Source of the DNA: Trichosporon coremiiforme
Taxonomy: Eukaryota > Basidiomycota > Tremellomycetes > Trichosporonales > Trichosporonaceae
Length of the DNA stretch: 64,000 bases
Direction: 5' to 3'
Assembly: GCA_039545355.1 (NCBI GenBank)
Contig: BCJJ01000019.1
Coordinates: 122,076 to 186,075 of the forward strand
Positions 44,474-55,008 of the stretch are shown here, in pieces. The stretch's first letter is position 1. Each line of letters starts with the position of its first letter. The notes beneath the pieces were generated by a model that was given only the letters and a program-made list of their open reading frames with translations, did no database searches and was not told where the DNA came from. A program made the position numbers and the translations under genes.

Positions 44474-47248
44474 ATGGTTCAGCCTTCATTCTCCAGCTCC
44501 GATGCCGCCAACGGCGACTCCACCGTCTCGCCGACAGCTCCCCTCGATGTCTTCCTCGACAATCAGCCGCAGACTTTCTATGAGAGCATCTACAGGTCCG
44601 AGGCTGCGTGCCTCTGCATGCTGCGATTGTTACCGCCTGTCTGCCGGCAGATTGTTCTTCACGTCTTGTGGTCACATCAGACGCTCAAGAGCTCCGATCT
44701 GAAGACCTTCTGTGGAATGGAGGAGAGACTACCTCCCGAGTCGTGAGTCAAGAGCGTCCCGCATTGTTAACTCTGTGCAGAGCGGAAGAAGTGATTCGTG
44801 CCGCCCGCGACCGGCAGATCTTCCAGCCCCTGGTCTTCAAGCATCAGAAGTTCCAGTGGTCGCTGAATGACACCTTCAAGCGGGGCATGCGTAATGCGTT
44901 GACGGGACTGTGAGTTGGCAGTTGAAGGGCTCTTCAAAGCACCAACTGACGGTGGGCAGCGGAACCTCGAACTCATTTGGTGTGCCGTACAAAAGGCAGG
45001 CGCGCGATCCTGCTCCAACGGCCGAGGAGCTCATTGACTACGGAGAGAACACGTGGGAGTCGATTCTGAAGTACATGGTCTCCTCCGGATTAGGAGCGAG
45101 GGTGACTGGTCGACCGCGCAACAGCGTTTTGAGTCTCCTACACGCCTCGGGCCTCATGGTTGATCAGTAGGTCTCGCAAATGGCGTGAGCTAACCCGCTT
45201 CAGGTTCGACGACACGGGACGGAATCCGAACTACGACCGGTTGACGATCACGTCGCAGGGCTTCCAGTTCCTGCTCGAGGACCGACAGACGCAGCTCTGG
45301 CAGATTCTCATGTTCTACCTGGCTAGGAAGCAACGGAGGGGTGAAGCTGCGGCCGATATCCTGTCGCTGTTCTTCAGCTTGGGTTGCATGCAGCTCGGAC
45401 AGGACTACTCGGCGTCCAAGAGCTTCCAGAACTTCCCACAGGGGCAGCAGTGCCTCGATGACCTGGAACAATATGGCTTCATCTACAGTGGTGGTTTTTA
45501 GTTTCCGGACACCCCCCCTCCGTGCGCGACTCGTCGTGACACATCAACCACGGTTGCTATTGTTGCATGCAGCATATCGGAAGAAAGCTGAGACACAGGG
45601 CTATTGGCATGTATAACTTTCGAATGCATAGCTACTTGAATGTGTTGTCTCCAGCGTGTTCTATGACAAGTGGAATTCTGTCAAACATCGTCAGGATGCA
45701 GTTATTGATCTCCTTCTGTGGTATCTCTCTCCAGAGCATCTGAGCGCGCTTGATCATCCTTGGGATGCTATCCTTTTGAGGTCTGGTGCCGTAGACCCTG
45801 CGCTTGAGCGTGGCCCACTCATGTTCAATGGGGTTGAGATCAGGAGAGTTGGCAGGATGAGGAAGACTGACCATGTTGTGGCGCTTTTTTGTCTTGTTGC
45901 AGAGAGGTGTGTGGTGCAACCTGGCGCCGTCCTCGAGGATAGAGACACTGCCATAGCCCCTCCAGTTGGCCTTTACTCTTGCATGCGCTCTGCGCAGCTC
46001 CTGGCTTAAGATAAGTTCGTTGTAGTCGAACTGGTCCATTCCTTTGCGCTTGTATCGCTTCTTGCCATTCTTATCCNNNNNNNNNNNNNNNNNNNNNNNN
46101 NNNNNNNNNNNNNNNNTTCTTCTTCTTCATTGCCAAGCGCACAGAGGAGCGAGAGGGTGAGACAGAGCTGTTGGCCTTCTCCTGGAGGAGTGTGGCAATC
46201 TTTCTAGGTGATGCCCCGGGGTCTCTCTTCGCCAGGGTGACCACTTTCTGCATGAAACTCGGCGTAGGGACTGTTCTGGGTCTGCCTGATCGAGGTAGAT
46301 CGCGTGTGGAGCCAGTCCTTTCGTATTTGGCTACAAGATCGCTGATTGAACTTCTAGGTACTTTGAAGTGGCGATGTGCAGCCCTGATGCCATGAAGTTG
46401 GGCATAGTTGACGATTGCACCGCGTTTTGAGGGCGATTTGGGCATCCGCATCATGCTAGGTCAATGGAGAAGACGCGACTGATCTTGCATGCAAAGTTTA
46501 AGAGGCACCGGTGCAGTACGGCAAAAGTTATGTGGCATCGCGCGACAAGGTCATGTGAGTGTCCGGTTACTTATAAACACCACTGTATCGACGCCAGGAA
46601 GTTGATGGGAGGAAGACGGACCAGTTCTTCCCCACGCATCTCGCGACTTCGCTCTGCTCAGGCGACACCTCAGTAAACCGATCCGCGACTGCGGATGATA
46701 AGCGCTTCCTCATCCTGGAGACCAACTATCGCGTGTACGCTTACACCTCGAACGAGCTCGAGATCGCTATTCTGAACCTGTTCGTCAACATCACGATCCG
46801 GTACCCCAACCTCATCGTTGGACATCTGGACCGCCGGCACGTGAAAGCGGCTATGGACAAGGGCATCTCGGCTTACCAGATCATCTCTTATCTGACGACG
46901 CACGCTCACCCGCAAATGTACAACCATCCTCCGCCGTTGCTGCACCCCTCCGTGACGGATCAGCTACATCTGTGGGACCGAGAGAGGAACCGTGTCCAGG
47001 CTCAAGATAGTGAGTTCCCTACCTGCCCCCTTCCGGACCGAAGCTAACGTACAGCTGTCATGTTCGAGTTCTACTCGAAGGAGCTCTTCGAGACGTGTCG
47101 CGACGAGGCCGAGCGCATGGGTGCCCTGCAGCACTCCGTGCAGCGCGGACAGGGCATGGCGAAGCTCATCTTCGTGGACCCAACGATCCGCGAGTCGCTC
47201 CGCGACTTCATCAAGGAGAAGAAGCAGCAGTTGCGTGGCGACATGTAA
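44474..47248 (+). CDS. TFB2: TFIIH subunit TFB2 (p52), exon interrupted by a transposon
   Basis: Core TFIIH subunit for Pol II transcription and nucleotide excision repair; it stimulates the XPB/Ssl2 ATPase. Exons 44474-44742, 44781-44909, 44960-45166, 45204-45485 then, after the element, 46588-47009 and 47055-47248. With the element and one TA left out the frame is continuous: 500 aa. Family motifs: LPPVCRQIVLHVLW, KFQWSLNDTFKRGMRNALTG, YGENTWESILKYMV, ITSQGFQFLLEDRQTQLWQIL, DLEQYGFIY joined to RRQEVDG, FFPTHLATSLCSG, ILETNYRVYAYTSNELE, RYPNLIVGHLDRRHVKAAM, ISAYQIISYLTTHAHPQM, MFEFYSKELFE. As assembled, this allele stops within the element, a few residues after ATC TAC. Confidence 0.93.
45486..45512 (+). 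repeat. Left terminal inverted repeat
   Basis: 27 bp starting CAGTGGTGG and ending CCGGACAC; 22 of 27 positions match the reverse complement of the right end, mismatches are in the T-rich middle. Confidence 0.9.
45632..46454 (-). CDS. Tc1-like transposase, split by assembly gap
   Basis: N-terminal part 46454-46117 (112 aa) has helix-turn-helix units: KRGAIVNYAQLHGIRAAHRHF, VPRSSISDLVAKYERTG, then the RSGRPR (GRPR-type) linker and RDPGASPRKIATLLQE. After the gap, 46076-45632 gives the second half of the catalytic domain: SILEDGARLHHTP (second Asp) and SPDLNPIEHEWATLKRRV (Glu), with 34 residues between Asp and Glu, hence DD34E. The first catalytic Asp should lie in the gap. The two halves are each uninterrupted. 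A full transposase of this family is about 340 aa, so roughly 80 residues are unseen. Confidence 0.92.
46077..46116. other. Assembly gap (40 N)
   Basis: Forty N inside the transposase. The protein halves suggest more than 40 bp is missing, so the N run is probably a placeholder where a repeated sequence could not be assembled. Confidence 0.95.
46559..46585 (-). repeat. Right terminal inverted repeat
   Basis: Reads CAGTGGTGTTTATAAGTAAC and then CGGACAC on the minus strand, partner of the left end. Confidence 0.9.
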
Positions 47249-47330
47249 ATATAGACTCTCCCCAGGCCGGCCATTTGGAGCAGCCCAGCGGAAGACTCCA
47301 ACCAATGTATGTAACATGCATCTATCTAAA

Positions 47331-48034
47331 TCAAACGAGGCGCTTAGGCGACTCGATACCAGCCTGGGAGGCCTGAGGTTTCCGGTCAACGTGGGTCGTG
47401 GCCCTGAGCTCGGCCATCTTGACATCGTCCGCGATGTTCTTAGCAGCCTTCTTGACATCGGTGACCTCCTGGGTCGCAAGACCGCCGGCAGAGGTCGCGA
47501 GCGCGGCGAGCTCGTTCTCCGGCACCGGTCCGGTCGTGGCGGAGGTCGCGTTGTTGCCAAGGCGCGACGCGAGCTCGCGGCCCTCCTCCCAAGCGTTCTC
47601 CGCGACGACACGCCAGTCCGTCTCGCGCACCGTCTCGACGGCCGATCCGATCGCGTGGTTCCAGCGCTGCTTCAGTGTCGTCGAGAACGACGTCGGCGCG
47701 TGGTAAGTCGAGATTGGGCCGGAGAACGCGGGGGCGGGCTCCTGCTGCGTGAACGAAGCAGTGACGAGCTGGGCCGATCGGCGGAGGCTGTGGAATCGTT
47801 AGTATGCTTTGCATAGGGCAAGGTGGAAGAAGATAAGTTCAACTTCAAGGCTGAGCTCACAGTCGGCACCTCAACAATGATCGTCGGCACGACTCCACCC
47901 CGCGAACATTACTCCGGCGCTACTCACTCATTGCGCAGGTTCAGGGTATTCTTCTCGAGTTCAGTCGAAAGAGTGTAGTACACAGCGGCACCCGCGAGGA
48001 GGCCAGATCCTGTGCCGAGGAGGAAGCCCGCCAT
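47331..48034 (-). CDS. Probable MICOS subunit MIC12/AIM5-like
   Basis: Exons 48034-47928 and 47787-47331; 187 aa. The first 25 residues form one glycine-rich hydrophobic helix (GFLLGTGSGLLAGAAVYYTL) directly after the start, followed by STELEKNTLNLRNDLRRSAQ. The remainder is soluble, with a WNHAIGSAVETVRETDW segment. A short N-terminal membrane anchor and a conserved Trp-Asn helix is the layout of fungal Mic12 (AIM5), an inner-membrane MICOS component at crista junctions. The family is fast evolving, so this rests on layout more than on identity. Head to head with the mitoribosomal gene RSM19; convergent with TFB2 (82 bp). Confidence 0.55.
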
Positions 48035-48286
48035 TTTTAGTGTGTGTGAGTAGTGGTCGACCGAGAAAGAGGAATCGCGTTCGATCGCCGATGGTGTCTC
48101 AAGATGACGAGAGGACGGAGGCCCGGAAGCTACGGGCTGGGAGTGAGGGGCAAGCGAGGTTCGGCTCAGCGAGATCGATGGCACATTTGCTTCCGTTCCG
48201 GCCCTTCTTCCTACCCAGCGCTGGTGGAGGAACAAGGAAAAAGTCGAATTCATCACCGTGGTCATCACCTCAACACCTCGGACAAC
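48035..48286. promoter_or_regulatory. Bidirectional promoter between two mitochondrial genes
   Basis: 252 bp between the start codons of the MIC12-like gene (-) and RSM19 (+). No element recognised. Confidence 0.5.
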
Positions 48287-49002
48287 ATGAGGACATCACT
48301 CGTCACGCTCGGCCGCTCGGTCTGGAAGGGTTAGTACTATGTGGAAGGCGACAGACACAAAGACGGTCGAAATCCGGCTCCAAAGTCTGGACTTGCCGAC
48401 AGACACCCGAAACTTCACACTTCCGACGCACTGTTTCGCCGGCGTCATGTCTACCTGCCCTCCTTGCTCTCTCTTAACGCATGCAAGAATCTAACATGCA
48501 GGTCCCTACTTCACCGCGTTCCCCTCGCTGCAGGAGGCTCTCCGTGACAACACGCCCATCTTCACCAAGGCCCGCTCCTGCACGATCGTCCCCAACTTCG
48601 TCGGCCTGCGTTTCATGGTCCACAATGGCAACACGTACCAGCAGGTTCGCGTGACCGACGAGATGGTTGGACACAAGCTTGGAGAGTTCTCCCCCACCAG
48701 GAAAAAGTTCTCGTACAGGTGAGTAGCAGCGGACAATTGGCTGTAGCGGCCGATGATCGGTGTCGGAAAGGGGACTCGGCGTTGGTACGCCAGACGCAAC
48801 GTCGAATTGCGTACAGAACTGCGTCCGACTATCCATTCTGTAGCCTCAGAACGCCTCTCAGTCCATGGGTGGCATAGCTGTTCCGCTGTGCACTGGCACG
48901 CACTGCGCGTTTCTCAAAACATCCACGATGCCGTCTCATCAGCCGTCGTCCCCTCATCAAACGTTCCTATACTGACTCTCCAGGCAAACGAAGAACAAGT
49001 AA
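48287..49002 (+). CDS. RSM19: Mitochondrial ribosomal protein uS19m
   Basis: Exons 48287-48329, 48502-48718, 48984-49002; 92 aa. [47 protein letters not shown] and [13 protein letters not shown] are the S19 signature in order. The protein starts with the S19 core and the motif set is the bacterial/mitochondrial form, not cytosolic RPS15. The last exon codes only for the end of one Arg codon plus QTKNK. Both introns (172 and 265 nt) are long for this window. Confidence 0.93.
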
Positions 49003-49365
49003 ACGACGAGGGTCATCAGGAGCGCATTATTGTATCAACATGCATATTTATCTTCTCATGCTTCCATGTCATGCGAGCGTCAAAGCTCGTTATCAGACTG
49101 CACTCAACAGATTACTACAGGGACGGCCTATGATCTGACACCCGCATTAGGAGCGTTTCAAATGCACCATTAGAAACGCGCAAAGGCCTCCCCCTTGCGC
49201 GACGTGCGCTATGTGCTCGATTGAGCGAGTGATCAGCGTGCCTGAAGCGGCACAAACCCTGAGACGCCTGAATGCCATAAGACTTGGCCGACGTGTTAAG
49301 GTTCCCGTACCAGCTCAAGTGACACGACTGTATTTTCCTTCCTTCCACACATTGCACTATCCACC

Positions 49366-50469
49366 ATGAGCGAGCCCCAGTTCTTCGAGACCATCAGCAA
49401 GGTAGGTTTTCTTGACCGGAGACAGCTGCGTATTCCGGCAGGCGCACTGCGACAGCGGGGACGTGTGTGCAGCACCTGTAGCACCTACAGCCGCGGATCA
49501 CCAGACAGTCCGCCGTTGCCGCACACACTTCCATGTCGACGCCGTAGCTGCTGCTCGCTTGACGGACGGCGTGCAAACTCAGATCACTTCAGAAGCTTGA
49601 AATCTGGTGCGGTGCCCAACGCTGACCGATAGTCCTTTGTTGACGTCCCTGTCACCGAGGCCGGTGTTGACACCGCCGCTTTCCTTGAGGCCGCTGAGCA
49701 GGTCGTCAAGATCTTCGGTAAGTTGTGGTCAGACGGCATTCAACTAACTTGGCAGGTCTCTTCGGCAACCCCGCCTTCTCCGTTGTCCAGAACGACCTTA
49801 CTGGCAACATCAACGTGAGTGAGCCTGCAAGCTGCAATGCCAAGGAGACTGTCCACAGCTGGCAAGCTTGTAGTAAGCTGATCAATTCTACAGAAGGTCC
49901 GCACCTATTATCTCGCCAACCCGACCGAGGCCGCTACCCTCGAGTCTCTTCTTGCCCTCGACAAGGCCCAGCACCCCAAGCAGAAGGACCGCGTCGCCAC
50001 GGATGCCCTCATGTGGCTGCTCCGTGGCCTCAAGTTCACCTCGATGGGCCTCCGAAACAACCTCTCGGCCCCCACTGAGGAGCTCTCGGCCTCGTTCACC
50101 AAGGCGTACGAGGGATCCCTCAGGAAGTTCCACGGCATGATGGTCCGCCCGATCTTCGCTGTGAGTTGAGCACGAGCGACACGGGCACGTGGAGCGAGGT
50201 GCGTGTGGCCGGCGCGGTGCGAACCGTGCTCGTCACATCCCCAACTCTGGGTCTGTTCCACAGGTTACGTCCCCTGAGCCAGTGCAGAGTGCAGAACTAA
50301 CCCACAGCTCGCCATGAAGGCCTGCCCCTATCGCGCGACCTTTTACCCCAAACTCGGCGAGCCCCAGGCTGAGGTCCTCCCTAAGCTCGAGGCTTGGCTC
50401 GCCGCCCTCGAGGCCATCGTCGCCCGCGAGGCCACCGTCTTTAAGGACGGTGCCTACGGCGAGATCTAA
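49366..50469 (+). CDS. Glycolipid transfer protein (GLTP) domain protein
   Basis: Exons 49366-49401, 49633-49717, 49756-49814, 49894-50160, 50308-50469; 202 aa, all helical. Matches the GLTP fold in order: FVDVPVTEAGVDTAAFLEAAEQ, FGNPAFSVVQNDLTGNI (Asp and Asn of the sugar-headgroup site), ALMWLLRGLKFTSMGL (Trp-Leu-x-Arg-x-Leu), FTKAYEGSLRKFHGMMVRPIF (the recognition His), then AMKACPYRATFYPKLG. GLTPs move glucosylceramide or ceramide-1-phosphate between membranes in the cytosol. Start chosen at the first ATG; first intron 231 nt. Confidence 0.93.
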
Positions 50470-50789
50470 GATGACTGGACGCAGAGGAGTGTACGAGGTG
50501 TTGGCAGCGGGGTTCGTTTGGAACTCTTTACGAGACGATTCAAACAGCTGGGCCGTGTGCTCCGTGCAGCGCACGCTCGCATAGGATGGCCACTCACGGC
50601 CGCAAACGTAGATTTATGAACAGTGCATTCTAGGATCAGCCGTTGATTACGGTCTGAGCAACTGGTCTGAGCTGCGGAACGAACGTCGTTCATTCAGGAC
50701 AGCAACGGATGGCATAAAGCACAGCACTAATCGGCCGACGCACAGGCTTCTAATCTAATCTGAAAGTCGTCGAGAGGTCGGCTCCGAGA

Positions 50790-51819
50790 TTAGAGCATGA
50801 GGACGCCCGACTGCTCCTTGGGGTATCGGTTGCCCTTGGGCTCGAACTTGGCAAGGATGTCGTTGATGCGCTTGAGGTCATCGTCGGTGAGCTTGATGCT
50901 GCCCGCCTCCACGTTCTGGATGGCGCGCTGCGGGTTGGTGCTGGCGGGAATGGGGATGTTATAGGGGGAGAGGGCAACGACCCACGCAATCGCGAGCTGG
51001 GCGGTCGTGAGGCCCTTCTCCTTCGCCATGTCGTCGAGCACGTCGACGAGCTTGAGGTTGTGGTAGAACGCCTCTCCCTGGAATCGCGGGATGTCCTTCA
51101 GGAAGTTGCCCTCGGGGATGTCCTCCGGCTTCTTGTACTTGCGCGTCAGGAAACCGCGGCCGAGGGGCGAGTATCCGTAGATAGGGACCTTGGTCTCCTT
51201 GCTCCACTCGATCACGTCGCGGGTCGGCTGGTCGTAGTTCCAAAGCGATATCTCAATCTCGACCGTCGCGATCTCGTAGTGAGCGGCCGCAGCACGGCAC
51301 GTCTTCGCGTTAACCTCGGACAGACCGAGCGCGCCGAAGAGGCCCTCCTTGCGCAGCTCGTCGAAGGGGCGGAGGTACTCGACCACGTCCTGGCCAGGCA
51401 GCAAGCGCGCGGGGGAGTACACGTCAATCGGGACGTTGGCCCCGAGAAGCTCCTGCGTCTTCTGCAGGAGGCGGCGGTTGACCTCCTTATCGTTCGTCGG
51501 CATCATGTTGTCCAGCCCACCCTTCACGATAAGCTGCACCTTGCCGACGTACTCGGGGTACTTCTTGAAGAAGCGTCCGATCAGCTCAAGGTTCGCCCAT
51601 GGGTTAGGCGGCATGCCGTAGAACGTCGCCGTCGACCAGGTGTTCGATCCAGCCTTCAGAGCCGCAAGCATGCACCCGAAGGCGACCTCGTCGCCCACCG
51701 GGTTCGGAACCCAGGAGAACTGCATCAGGCCCTGCCTATCTGTTAGCGAACGCCCCACACAGTGCGCACCCGACACAGCCGACGTCCTTCCCGGCAAGCT
51801 TAACAGTGGGGATCGGCAT
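50790..51819 (-). CDS. Aldo-keto reductase of the pyridoxal reductase (AKR8) type
   Basis: Exons 51819-51770 and 51735-50790 (intron only 34 nt, GTGCGC ... GCTAACAGATAG); 331 aa. TIM-barrel AKR: VGCVGQGLMQFSWVP, TWSTATFYG, NLELIGRFFKKYPEYVGKVQLIVKGG, IPIYGYSPLGRGFLT, TTAQLAIAWVV, IPIPASTNPQRAIQNVEA. The classical tetrad Asp is replaced (Ser in WSTATFYG), Tyr (FYG) and Lys (VKGG) are kept, and the usual His is replaced (DVYSPAR). This combination is known from pyridoxal reductase (Plr1), which reduces pyridoxal to pyridoxine with NADPH. Convergent with the GLTP gene, divergent from U2AF65. Confidence 0.88.
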
Positions 51820-52401
51820 AGTTTCTGGGTGTAGTAGAGATGCGCAGAAAGTGAAGATCTCTGCCAGCGTTCATAAATAACAACCGGCGACTGTCGGACG
51901 CCATGACGTCGTTCACCGAAATTCACCGTACTCATTAGTCAGCTGCATAGCGGGTTGCAAGGCTTTACGAAGACGCTACTCCGAATGGCAAGAGACCGAA
52001 GATGCGGCGTCACCTGCGGTGACTCCTCAGCTTGTGCTTGTACGCTTCGCAGTCTTGCCGGTACACCACACGCTTTATGCGTGAGTAGAACCCTCCCCGA
52101 TCACACCACCTCCACCCCCAGTCAGAGCTGCAGTCCCGGTGTCAATGTCATCTTATCTTCTATGCTTCCATGCACAAAACACCGTCGTTATGCAGCCTTG
52201 CCAAATCGCTACGGGAGTGTAGGGCACGAATGCAATGCATGAGGCAAGGAAGTGTAGCAGGACGATCACCGCCACCAGTGATAATGCCGAAATGCCGGTC
52301 GCTCATGATGGCGGTCTAGAATGTTGTTGGTACCACCACAGCAGGCGTTCACCTCGATCTTGGAGCCAGCATCCAACCACGCGCCAGTGACGACCACCAA
52401 C
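51820..52401. promoter_or_regulatory. Divergent promoter interval AKR / U2AF65
   Basis: 582 bp between start codons. No gene and no recognised site. Confidence 0.4.
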
Positions 52402-54253
52402 ATGGACGCAGCTTACGGTAAGTACTTCCCAGCTGAACCGGACCCAGGCATTAGCTGACTCTGCAGACGCCCTCGACGCTGCTACGTCGTCGTACAAGTC
52501 GTCTCGTGACGGTTAGTTCTCAAGCGCGACGCGCTAAGACGTCAACATTTCGCAGACACTAACCCCAGACCGGCACAGGAGCCACCGCGACGATGGACAC
52601 AGGGACTACGAACGTCGTGACCGCGATCGCGACCGTGGAGATCGCGATTACGACAGGCGCGATCGGGACCGGGACCGGGACCGCGGCGACCGCGATCGCG
52701 ACTACGACCGCAGCGACCGGCACCGGCACCGGGATAGGGACTATGACCGCCGTGGCCGGGGCGAGCGTGACTACGACCGTGGGGACAGGCGGCGCGACGA
52801 CCGGTACGGGCGCGATGACCGGGGGTACGGACGTGAGCGCTCGCCGCGGCGGAGACACGACGACCGCGACTGGCGCCGGAGTGACAGGGATGACTGGCGC
52901 GGCGGCGGTGGGGGTGGCGGAGGCCGCGGAGGTCGCGGCAGGCACCACTCGCCGCAGCGGTCGCCGACGCCGCCGGATGCCATTCCCCTTGAGCAGCGCC
53001 AGGTCGAGCCGTCGCTGTGGGATATTGCGCCGCCCGCGTTCGAGGGCGTCAGTGCCATGGAGGCCAAGATGACTGGTGAGTTGCGTTGTCGGTATGGTGA
53101 ATTAACGACAGGCATGTTCACGTACGGCCCCGGACGCGTTGCGCCGCCCTTACACCTCGGTCTGCCATCTTCGTTCGTGAGCCCACTCACGCAGAAGAAG
53201 CGTATCTACTTTGCCGGTGTGACGGACGCGATGAACGAGAACCGGCTGCGCAAGCTGTTCAACAAGGTGCTGCGCGACGTCGGATATGATGGCGAGGCGG
53301 TCTCCGGCGTCGAGATCAACAAGGAGAAGGACTACGTATGGGTCGAGTTTGTGTCGTCGGACCTGGCGCAGGTCGTGTTCAACAAGAAGGACTTGGACTT
53401 TGACGGCGCGCCGATCGAGCCGAAGCGTCCCAAGGACTTTGTCGGCATCGACCCCGCGCTCGGCTTCATGGGCGTCAGCGGTGACCCGAACAACAAGCTC
53501 TTCGTCGGCGGCCTGCCCACGACCCTCGGCAGCGACGAGGTCAAGGAGCTCCTTACGCCTTTCGGTGAGCTGCGCACGTTCAACCTCGTCAAGGAGGGCA
53601 ACGGCAGCGTCAGCAAGGGCTTCGCGTTCGTCGAGTTCCTCGACCCCGCCGTGACGGATATCGCGATCCAGGGCCTGAACGGATTCCAGCTCGGCGACCG
53701 CGCGCTCGTCGTGCAGCGCGCAGCGACTACCGGTCGCAGCGCGTCCAGCACCGGTGTCTCTGGCACGGCGCAGTTCCTCGCGCAATCTTCCATTCTCGAG
53801 AAGGCCGACGAGCCCGCGCCCGCGACCCGCGTTATCCTCATGCTGAACATGGTCGAGGCCGACGAACTCTACGACGACCGAGACTACGCCGAAATCCTCG
53901 AGGACATCCGCGACGAGTGCTCCAAGTTCGGCGAGGTCGAGGGCGTGCGTATCCCGCGCCCCGTGCCGAAGAGCACGAAGTGGGAGCCCTCCGACTCGGC
54001 CGCCCAGACCGCCGAGAAGAACCGCCGTATCGACCAGGAGAATGGCGTCGGACGGGTTTATGTCATGTACGCCGACACTGAAAGCGCGGTCAAGGCCATG
54101 CGTGCGCTTGGTGGACGACAGTTCGCCGGCCGTACCATTCTGGTGGCGAGCTGCAGCGAGGAGGACTTCCTCGGTCCTGCGCCCCCGCCGCCGCCCTCGC
54201 CCCCGCCTGCGCCTGAGGGTGACGACGTTCCCCCGCCGCCGCCGCCCGCTTGA
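52402..54253 (+). CDS. U2AF2: Splicing factor U2AF large subunit (U2AF65/59)
   Basis: Binds the polypyrimidine tract and recruits U2 snRNP. Exons 52402-52417, 52467-52511, 52569-53075, 53112-54253; 569 aa. Exon 3 codes for an Arg/Asp-rich N-terminal domain (DRDRDRGDRDYDR-like repeats with few Ser) and then QRSPTPPDAIPLEQRQ and PSLWDIAPPAFEGVSAMEAK, which matches the U2AF35-binding ligand motif with its Trp. RRM1 (KKRIYFAGVTDAMNENRLRK), RRM2 (NKLFVGGLPTTLGSDEVKEL, GFAFVEF) and the UHM (VILMLNMVEADELYDD, VGRVYVMYAD, GRQFAGRTILVAS) follow. The C-terminus ends in an extra Pro-rich tail. The exon 3 acceptor at 52568 is required; using the AG at 52555 gives a stop at 52618. Confidence 0.93.
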
Positions 54254-55008
54254 GCGCAAGAGGCGATGTTCCGTACCATGTAAAATTGACCTAACCAGAG
54301 AGCAGAGAGTAGGCTGAGACAGACTCACGGTGAGACCTGACGAGATGACGGCGAGTATTTGCTACCGATGCATGAGTGTATCTGTACGAGGAGTACTAAT
54401 GCAGACCGCATCGCTATGCATGCAGGCTTATGCCGGAACCCAGTGGTGATGCTAATGAAAGGTTGTGAGATGCAAGGTTGCAGGGAATGCGTCCCCGCGA
54501 GCCAGAGTTGGCGATGAAGGATGAAGGTGAACTAGTGGTGAGTGTGAAAATGAAGAGGTGAATCTATGGAACTATAGTGTTAAGCAATATAAAAGTTAAG
54601 TAACTAGTAGTTGTCGTGTCGGTACGTTCGGGGCGTCGAGTTGTCGCGATCGTGCTGGCAAGCGCCGAAGGGCATGTGAAGAAACAGTAGGTGTTGAAAG
54701 AGAGCAAAAAAGATAGAAATCCAATGTGAAAGAGAAAAATTCGTTAAAAAGATGCAAAATTTCAAGAACTCGAATGGTGGCGAGGGGTAGTGCGGTGGTG
54801 GGGTTCGTAGCGTGAGTCGTGCATGGCCGTAGGATTGTGCGCGGTTGCTTTGATGAGTTGATTGAATGCTGTCCTATGCTCTGCGTGCGCGATTGCGTGG
54901 AGAAGTGACGGAAAACATTCGGTGGTTTGAGTTGTCGAGCTGGAATACATTGATACACACAGTGAGCTGGAAGCTCGAGAGCCGAGAGAGAAGGCGGAAA
55001 GTGTCCTT
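54254..55008. other. Convergent 3' interval, AT-richer than surroundings
   Basis: 755 bp between U2AF65 and CKS1. The segment 54550-54780 is clearly poorer in GC (AAAATGAAGAGG, AATATAAAAGTTAAG, AAAAAAGATAG). No coding sequence; probably two 3' UTRs. Confidence 0.45.

Larger units (their letters stand above)
45486..46585 (-). mobile_element. Tc1/mariner-type DNA transposon inserted in TFB2
   Basis: Both ends carry CAGTGGTG ... CCGGACAC terminal inverted repeats, and both are flanked by TA (45484-45485 and 46586-46587), the target duplication of Tc1/mariner elements. Inside, antisense to TFB2, lies a DD34E-type transposase in two pieces either side of a 40-N gap. Assembled length is 1100 bp including the gap; a complete Tc1 element is usually longer, so some sequence is probably missing at the gap. 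Termini look undamaged, suggesting a recent insertion. Confidence 0.95.

Noticed and set aside
43350..44675. 441-codon minus-strand frame covering exon 1 of the TCD1-like gene and running upstream
   Set aside because: Residues before the ATG at 44117 are Arg/Ser/Cys-rich without conservation and cross the shared promoter and the TFB2 start; the TCD1 family begins at the membrane anchor after 44117.
45486..46585. Transposon acting as a spliced intron of TFB2
   Set aside because: No good donor at the left end or acceptor at the right end, and simple removal to TA is what restores the codon.
53150..54328. 392-codon antisense frame over U2AF65
   Set aside because: Mirror of a GC-rich coding sequence; composition RRxxGR/LEDL is typical of the complement of strongly biased codons, and the plus strand has clear RRMs.
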